From positions 1-29,296 of the forward strand of contig DIYS01000029.1 in NCBI GenBank assembly GCA_002429115.1: a stretch of DNA of 29,296 nucleotides, given 5' to 3'. The position numbers and the translations under genes were made by a program. A model generated the notes under the pieces. It saw nothing but the letters and a program-made list of their open reading frames with translations. It was not told the origin of the DNA and searched no databases. The DNA is from Saccharicrinis sp. UBA6048 (GTDB taxonomy: Bacteria; Bacteroidota; Bacteroidia; Bacteroidales; Marinilabiliaceae). Positions 25,084 to 29,296 of this stretch are shown here, piece after piece (the stretch's first letter is position 1; each line of letters opens with the position of its first letter).

Positions 25084-25091
25084 CAAAGATA
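25084..25091 (-). promoter_or_regulatory. -7 promoter element of truA
   Basis: Minus-strand TATCTTTG matches TAnnTTTG and ends 20 bases before the truA ATG. No -33 TTG is at the usual distance. Confidence 0.45.
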
Positions 25092-25131
25092 GTGCTCCTT
25101 CCCAATTTGAATGCGCTTTCGTCACAGAATT

Positions 25132-25163
25132 ATTGACATAGGAAAGCCAAATCAGTAACTTTA
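25132..25163 (+). promoter_or_regulatory. Promoter of the SnoaL-like/pcm operon
   Basis: ATTG (25132-25135), 20-base spacer, TAACTTTA (25156-25163), one mismatch from TAnnTTTG. It is divergent from the truA promoter and predicts a leader of about 36 bases. Confidence 0.45.
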
Positions 25164-25205
25164 ATGTAATCACTGTAAATGCTAACCGTTTAAAATCTGA
25201 ACACA

Positions 25206-25652
25206 ATGAAATCAATAGGTAAAATGCTTAACGCAAAAGAAACCGCTCCTGTAAAAGTGATATTAAATGAATTACTTCGGTCGCAGGAAAAGGGCGATAT
25301 TGAGGCCTTTAAAAAATGCTTTGCGCATGATGAAAACATGGTCAACATTGGCACTGATCTGGATGAAGTCTGGCTGGGATGGAATCCGTTTTATAACTGG
25401 ATGAAATCTGCAATCAGCAATCGAAAAGAATACAATATTACAGAAAAGGATACACGAATACAGTTGAGTCATAATCAAGATGTAGCGTGGTATTCTCAGT
25501 TGCTGGATACCTGTTTTGAGACGAAAGGTGAACCGCACAGACTTGAAGGCTTTCGACATACCGGCGTTTTAGAGAAACGGGATGGTAAATGGATGATCGT
25601 TCAAAGCCATGTATCATTGCCTGATAATACTATTGATCATATACCGGAATGA
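25206..25652 (+). CDS. NTF2/SnoaL-like fold protein
   Basis: A 148-aa single-domain protein with the NTF2-like cone fold pattern: an N-terminal helix followed by SQEKGDIEAFKKCFAHDENM, a central VWLGWNPFYNWMK segment, then strands with VAWYSQLLDTCFE and the C-terminal TGVLEKRDGKWMIVQSHVS characteristic of SnoaL-like proteins of unknown substrate. No signal peptide. Proteins of this kind bind small ligands or act as minor enzymes; no function can be given. Its stop codon overlaps the start of the isoaspartate methyltransferase gene by 4 bases (ATGA), so the two are translationally coupled. Confidence 0.82.
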   Translation: MKSIGKMLNAKETAPVKVILNELLRSQEKGDIEAFKKCFAHDENMVNIGTDLDEVWLGWNPFYNWMKSAISNRKEYNITEKDTRIQLSHNQDVAWYSQLLDTCFETKGEPHRLEGFRHTGVLEKRDGKWMIVQSHVSLPDNTIDHIPE

Positions 25653-26320
25653 AGACGATTTGTTTGATATTACTATTTGCTTTCACCCAAAACTACAAAT
25701 CTATGCGTAACGATATGGTGGAACAACAAATTGTGGCCCGGGGCATTACGGATTCGTCTGTTCTTGATGCCATGCAAACTGTTCCTCGTCATTTATTTAT
25801 TCCGGATCAATTGCAATCACTGGCGTATCAGGATCGTCCATTGCCAATAGGTATGGATCAAACCATATCGCAGCCATACATTGTGGCCTATATGACCGAA
25901 TCGTTACATCTAAACCCTGATGATGTTGTGCTTGAAATAGGGACAGGCTCAGGCTATCAGGCAGCGGTTCTTGCCGAAATAGTTAAAGAGGTTTATTCTA
26001 TTGAGATAGTTACAAGCTTGGCGAAGCAAGCCGAGTTTACACTCAAACAGCTGGAGTATAGCAATGTCCATGTTAAAGCCGGTGATGGTTACCACGGATG
26101 GAAAGAACATGCGCCATACGATGCTATAATTATAACGGCTGCTCCACTATCTGTTCCACCTGAATTAATTAATCAACTGGCTGAGGGAGGCCGGCTTATT
26201 GTACCGGAAGAAAAGAACAATCAGCAGTATTTAACACTTTATACCAAAAACAAAAGTAAAGTTAAGAGCAAACGGCTATTGGCAGTGCGATTTGTTCCGT
26301 TTACAAGAACGAAAGAATGA
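25649..26320 (+). CDS. pcm: Protein-L-isoaspartate O-methyltransferase with a hydrophobic N-terminus
   Basis: Methylates L-isoaspartyl residues in aged proteins with S-adenosylmethionine, starting their repair. 223 aa. Motifs: VPRHLFIPDQL (45-55), YQDRPLPIG, TISQPYIVAYMTE (72-84), SAM-binding VVLEIGTGSGYQAAVLAE (93-110), YDAIIITAA, and GGRLIVPE. The catalytic domain starts near M19; before it is MKTICLILLFAFTQNYKS, which looks like a short signal peptide. The 4-base overlap with the upstream gene supports the first ATG, hinting at an exported form, though SAM supply outside the cytoplasm would be a problem. A start at codon 19 would give a normal cytoplasmic enzyme. Confidence 0.93.
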   Translation: MKTICLILLFAFTQNYKSMRNDMVEQQIVARGITDSSVLDAMQTVPRHLFIPDQLQSLAYQDRPLPIGMDQTISQPYIVAYMTESLHLNPDDVVLEIGTGSGYQAAVLAEIVKEVYSIEIVTSLAKQAEFTLKQLEYSNVHVKAGDGYHGWKEHAPYDAIIITAAPLSVPPELINQLAEGGRLIVPEEKNNQQYLTLYTKNKSKVKSKRLLAVRFVPFTRTKE

Positions 26321-26375
26321 ACAAGAATTTTAATCTCATGTTATTTAATTAAGTATTAACTTATTAATTAATTCC

Positions 26376-26912
26376 ATGAAAATTATTTCAATACTAAGCC
26401 TTGTACTTTTAATGACGCTTAACCTTAATGCGCAACAATCATTTTATGAGTTTAATGTGACAACGATTGATGGTAAAGCCTTTGATCTGTCTACTTTAAA
26501 AGGCAAGAAAGTGATGGTGGTAAATGTGGCCAGTAAATGTGGTTTAACGAAACAATATGAGCAGTTACAGGAGGTCTATGAGACGTACGGCGGAGATAAT
26601 TTTACGATCATTGGATTTCCGGCGAATAACTTTCTTAGTCAGGAACCTGGCACCAATGAAGAGATAAAGTCATTTTGCCAAAAGAATTATGGTGTCACTT
26701 TCGCAATGATGAGTAAAATATCTGTTAAAGGCGATGATATTCATCCGTTGTACAGATGGTTAACTACAGAATCTTTAAACGGGTTTGGCGACAGCAAGGT
26801 TAAATGGAATTTTCAGAAATATCTGATCGATGAACAAGGCCAAATTGCTAAAGTTATTGATCCCAAAACACTACCGAATGATGAAGAGATAACAACCTGG
26901 ATCAGTCAATAG
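26376..26912 (+). CDS. Exported glutathione peroxidase-family thiol peroxidase
   Basis: Reduces hydrogen and lipid peroxides; Cys-type members use thioredoxin rather than glutathione. 178 aa with a signal peptide MKIISILSLVLLMTLNLNAQ, so it acts in the periplasm. The peroxidatic cysteine is C55 in NVASKCGLT (50-58). Other tetrad residues are visible: Q89 in FLSQEPG, and W144 and N145 in KVKWNFQKYL. C101 in SFCQKNYG fits the resolving cysteine of thioredoxin-dependent members. The FPCNQF motif is FPANNF here (A83), so the middle family cysteine is absent. It may have its own promoter; none matching the local consensus was found in the 55-base gap after pcm. Two hairpins follow. Confidence 0.93.
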   Translation: MKIISILSLVLLMTLNLNAQQSFYEFNVTTIDGKAFDLSTLKGKKVMVVNVASKCGLTKQYEQLQEVYETYGGDNFTIIGFPANNFLSQEPGTNEEIKSFCQKNYGVTFAMMSKISVKGDDIHPLYRWLTTESLNGFGDSKVKWNFQKYLIDEQGQIAKVIDPKTLPNDEEITTWISQ

Positions 26913-26921
26913 GGATAATTT

Positions 26922-26987
26922 GAAAAGTTACCGGAAGCAGCTTCTACTATTCTTAATGCATTCTTTCTGTATTTCCGGTAGCTTTTC
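26922..26987 (+). repeat. Long inverted repeat after the peroxidase gene
   Basis: GAAAAGTTACCGGAA (26922-26936) pairs with TTCCGGTAGCTTTTC (26973-26987) along 15 bp with one G-U, around a 36-base loop. It begins 9 bases after the stop codon. The T residues at the end of the second arm make it terminator-like, but the loop is unusually large. Confidence 0.5.
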
Positions 26988-26993
26988 TCCTAA

Positions 26994-27036
26994 AAAACAA
27001 AAGGTCGATACTCTTGCAGCATCGACCTTTTGTTTT
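26994..27036. terminator. Bidirectional terminator between the peroxidase and M3 peptidase genes
   Basis: A perfect 16-bp inverted repeat, AAAACAAAAGGTCGAT (26994-27009) with its complement at 27021-27036, around an 11-base loop. A and T tracts flank the GC-containing core, so it can stop both convergent transcripts. It lies 12 bases past the M3 peptidase stop. Confidence 0.9.
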
Positions 27037-27048
27037 AATATTATAGAT

Positions 27049-29163
27049 TTAGTTCAAACCTCGCTTATTTAATAAAGGTTGTAAAGAAGGATCCTGTCCT
27101 CTGAACTTTTTGTACTGAACCATACCCTCATCATCACCACACTCTGACAAGCAGTGCTGACGGAATTTAGCAGCCAAGTCCTGGTTAAAGATATCACCAC
27201 TTTGCTTAAATGCATCAAAAGCATCTGAATCAAGCACAGCTGCCCAAATATATACATAGTAACCAGCTGCATAATAATCGCTGCTGAAAATATGGCTGAA
27301 ATACGTTGAGCGATAACGTGGAAGAATCTCCTCGATTAAGCCAATTTCTTTCATTGCATTGGTTTCAAAATCCACTGTATTTTCAACATTATCATCAGCA
27401 GTTAAAGCATGCCAGTTCAGGTCAAGCAATGACGCAGCCAGATATTCAACCGTTGCAAATCCCTGGTTGAAATGTCCGCTTTTCTGAATTTTTTCAATTA
27501 ACTCATCAGGAATTACTTCGCCAGTTTTATAATGACGTGCGTATTGACGCATTACTGCTGGTTCAGCTGCCCAGTTTTCCATGATTTGTGATGGTAACTC
27601 TACATAATCCTGAGGAACGACACCAGCTGTTCTTTTAAATTCACCATCAGTAAATAATGCGTGAAGTCCATGACCAAATTCGTGGAATAAAGTGCTCACT
27701 TCATCAAACGTCAATAATGCAGGAGTATCTGCTGTTGGTTTTGTAAAGTTGCAAACTAATGACACTAAAGGTGAAATTTTCTTTCCATCTTTAGTAATTG
27801 CACCACGGAAGCTGGTTTGCCATGCTCCAGGACGCTTGCTGTCACGAGGGTGATAATCAAGATATAACAAGCCAATGTGATCGCCATTCGCTTCTTTAAC
27901 CTCAAACACTTCAGCAGCAGGATTGTATACCTGAATATTATTGATTGGAGTGAATGTAATTCCATAAAGCTGAGTAGCTACCCAGAACATTCCATCGCGA
28001 ACATTTTCAAGCTGGAAATATGGTATAATTTCAGCCTCATCCAAGTCATATTTTGCCTTTCTCAACTTTTCGGCATAATACCACCAATCCCATGATGCTA
28101 GTTCAAAATTACCACCTTCGCTATCGACAATTGCCTGCATTTCTTTAAGCTCTTGCTTAGCAACTTTTAATGCAGGCGTCCATAAGCCCATCAAAAACTC
28201 ATCCACGTTTTGTGGCGTCTTTGCCATGTTAACGTCAATGGCATAAGCAGCATGTGTATCAAAACCTAATAGTTTAACTTTCTGACTACGAAGCATAGCC
28301 ATCTTGCGAGCAATCTCTTTGTTATCAAATTCATCACCATTATTACCACGCATAAAGTAGCCACGATAGATCTTTTCGCGCAAATCTCTATTATCAGCAT
28401 ACTGTAAGAAAGGAATCAAGCTAGGCTTTTGCAAAGTAAATACCCACTTATCTTCCATGCCATTCGCTTTTGCAGTTTCGGCAGCAGCAGCTTTTACACC
28501 TTCTGGTAATCCCGCTAAATCACTTTCATTATCAACAATCAGCTTGAAGTTTTTATTCGTCTCATTCAATTGATTTTCACTAAACTTCAACTGAAGCATT
28601 GACAATTCTTCATTTAACTTTTTAAGCGCCAACTGATCGTCAGCTGATAATTCAGCACCGTTTCTTACAAAATCGTCATAGTACTTTTCAGTTACTCTTA
28701 TTTGAGCAGGAGTTAAATCAAGTGCATTGCGCTGGTCATAAACTGCTTTCACTTTATTAAACAATCCCATATTCATGGAAATGTTATCTGAATGCTTCGT
28801 CAATAACGGTGTTATTGTCTGTGCAATTGCCTGTATTTCATCGTTATTATCAGTACTCTGTACATTGAAAAATACGGCACTTACTCTGTCAAGTAACGCA
28901 CCTGAACGATCATAAGCTAAAATCGTATTTTCAAATGTTGGTTCTTCCTGATTTTTAACAATAGCTTCAATTTCTTTTTGCTGGTCAGTCATCCCCTGCT
29001 CAAAAGCCGGCATATAATGACTTACCTCAATCAAATCAAATGGTGGCGTTTGAAAAGGCGTATCATAAACACTAAAGAAAGGATTCATTGGTTCCGTAGG
29101 TTTAGTCTGACAGCTTGTAATCAACATCACAAGTGCCATTGCGGTATAAAAAAAGTGTTTCAT
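27049..29163 (-). CDS. M3-family peptidyl-dipeptidase (Dcp-like) lipoprotein
   Basis: A zinc metallopeptidase of 704 aa that removes dipeptides from the C-terminus of oligopeptides or cleaves short peptides. Lipoprotein signal MKHFFYTAMALVMLITSC gives Cys18 as the lipid anchor, so it is exported, unlike cytoplasmic E. coli Dcp. The zinc motif HEFGH is at 494-498 in STLFHEFGHGLHALF, with the third ligand probably E522 in DYVELPSQIMENW. Also family-typical: GLLYLDYHPRDSKRPGAW and YAAGYYVYIWAAVLDSDAF near the end. Length and order match Dcp rather than oligoendopeptidase F. It likely finishes degradation of periplasmic or outer-membrane peptides, fitting the HtrA protease as an earlier step (inference). 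A lone TATTTTTG (29237-29230) could be its -7 element. Confidence 0.95.
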   Translation of the reverse strand: MKHFFYTAMALVMLITSCQTKPTEPMNPFFSVYDTPFQTPPFDLIEVSHYMPAFEQGMTDQQKEIEAIVKNQEEPTFENTILAYDRSGALLDRVSAVFFNVQSTDNNDEIQAIAQTITPLLTKHSDNISMNMGLFNKVKAVYDQRNALDLTPAQIRVTEKYYDDFVRNGAELSADDQLALKKLNEELSMLQLKFSENQLNETNKNFKLIVDNESDLAGLPEGVKAAAAETAKANGMEDKWVFTLQKPSLIPFLQYADNRDLREKIYRGYFMRGNNGDEFDNKEIARKMAMLRSQKVKLLGFDTHAAYAIDVNMAKTPQNVDEFLMGLWTPALKVAKQELKEMQAIVDSEGGNFELASWDWWYYAEKLRKAKYDLDEAEIIPYFQLENVRDGMFWVATQLYGITFTPINNIQVYNPAAEVFEVKEANGDHIGLLYLDYHPRDSKRPGAWQTSFRGAITKDGKKISPLVSLVCNFTKPTADTPALLTFDEVSTLFHEFGHGLHALFTDGEFKRTAGVVPQDYVELPSQIMENWAAEPAVMRQYARHYKTGEVIPDELIEKIQKSGHFNQGFATVEYLAASLLDLNWHALTADDNVENTVDFETNAMKEIGLIEEILPRYRSTYFSHIFSSDYYAAGYYVYIWAAVLDSDAFDAFKQSGDIFNQDLAAKFRQHCLSECGDDEGMVQYKKFRGQDPSLQPLLNKRGLN

Positions 29164-29229
29164 TTATAAAATTATTTGAATGATTAGTCTTCTTTTAAAA
29201 TCATACTTCTTATGGATTAATCTAAACAT

Positions 29230-29237
29230 CAAAAATA
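29230..29237 (-). promoter_or_regulatory. Possible -7 element of the M3 peptidase gene
   Basis: Minus-strand TATTTTTG matches TAnnTTTG 66 bases before the peptidase ATG, just after the upstream terminator. No -33 TTG is properly spaced and the sequence is part of an AT-rich tract, so confidence is low. Confidence 0.25.
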
Positions 29238-29238
29238 T

Positions 29239-29269
29239 AAAAAAAAGGCACCTGATTAATCAGATGCCT
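29239..29269 (-). terminator. Terminator of a minus-strand gene beyond the window end
   Basis: Minus strand: AGGCATCTGATT pairs with AATCAGGTGCCT (12 bp with one U-G), tip at 29257/29258, followed by about seven T residues (29246-29239). This closes a gene lying above 29296. The last 27 bases of the window show nothing recognisable. Confidence 0.8.
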
Positions 29270-29296
29270 GGAATAGTGAACCACCTCGGGGCAAGC

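Noticed and set aside
29270..29296. Possible start of a gene or RNA at the window edge
   Set aside because: Only 27 bases after the terminator are visible; no frame or structure can be supported.

Overview
The window comes from an AT-rich chromosome of a Bacteroidota member. Evidence: a short (286 aa) primary sigma factor, promoters of the TTG-N19/20-TAnnTTTG type instead of E. coli -35/-10 boxes, almost no Shine-Dalgarno sequences, lipoproteins and an outer-membrane barrel of Bacteroidota type, and a DUF368-aroE gene pair. A marine Bacteroidales/Marinilabiliales-like organism is plausible but is inference. No phage, transposase, CRISPR, tRNA or rRNA was seen. This is a core-genome region.

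Layout. 1-2510 (+): the 3' end of an unknown gene, a class IV aminotransferase, a lipoprotein with two FKBP domains, and a DksA/TraR zinc-finger protein. 2572-4989 (-): rpoD and an HtrA/DegP protease. 5243-6025 (+): dapF. 6096-8060 (-): gyrB. 8222-13024 (-): an outer-membrane beta-barrel protein and a 1014-aa exported TPR protein, a tight pair of unknown role. 13184-15199 (-): an FtsE-like ABC ATPase and a class I aminotransferase. 15478-16771 (+): a small one-helix membrane protein and a GT2 glycosyltransferase. 16775-20537 (-): a Wzc-like tyrosine autokinase and, upstream of it, a dihydropyrimidinase homologue that has lost nearly all its metal ligands. 20538-21204: a 667-base gap holding a candidate structured RNA with its own terminator. 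21205-24282 (+): an operon of a cytoplasmic TPR protein, a DUF368 (PopT-type) undecaprenyl-phosphate translocase and aroE. 24284-25063 (-): truA. 25206-26912 (+): an NTF2/SnoaL-like protein coupled to a protein-L-isoaspartate methyltransferase, then an exported glutathione peroxidase. 27049-29163 (-): an M3 peptidyl-dipeptidase lipoprotein.

Themes. Many genes serve the envelope and its quality control: FKBP lipoprotein, HtrA, M3 peptidase, exported peroxidase, barrel/TPR pair, PopT-type carrier recycling, tyrosine kinase and glycosyltransferase for surface polysaccharide. The rest is housekeeping in transcription, DNA topology, lysine/peptidoglycan precursor synthesis, the shikimate pathway and tRNA modification. 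Points most worth following up: the metal-site-less dihydropyrimidinase homologue next to the tyrosine kinase, the candidate small RNA at about 20988-21104, the barrel/TPR pair, and a recurrent promoter layout placing TAnnTTTG only about 16-22 nt before the start codon.
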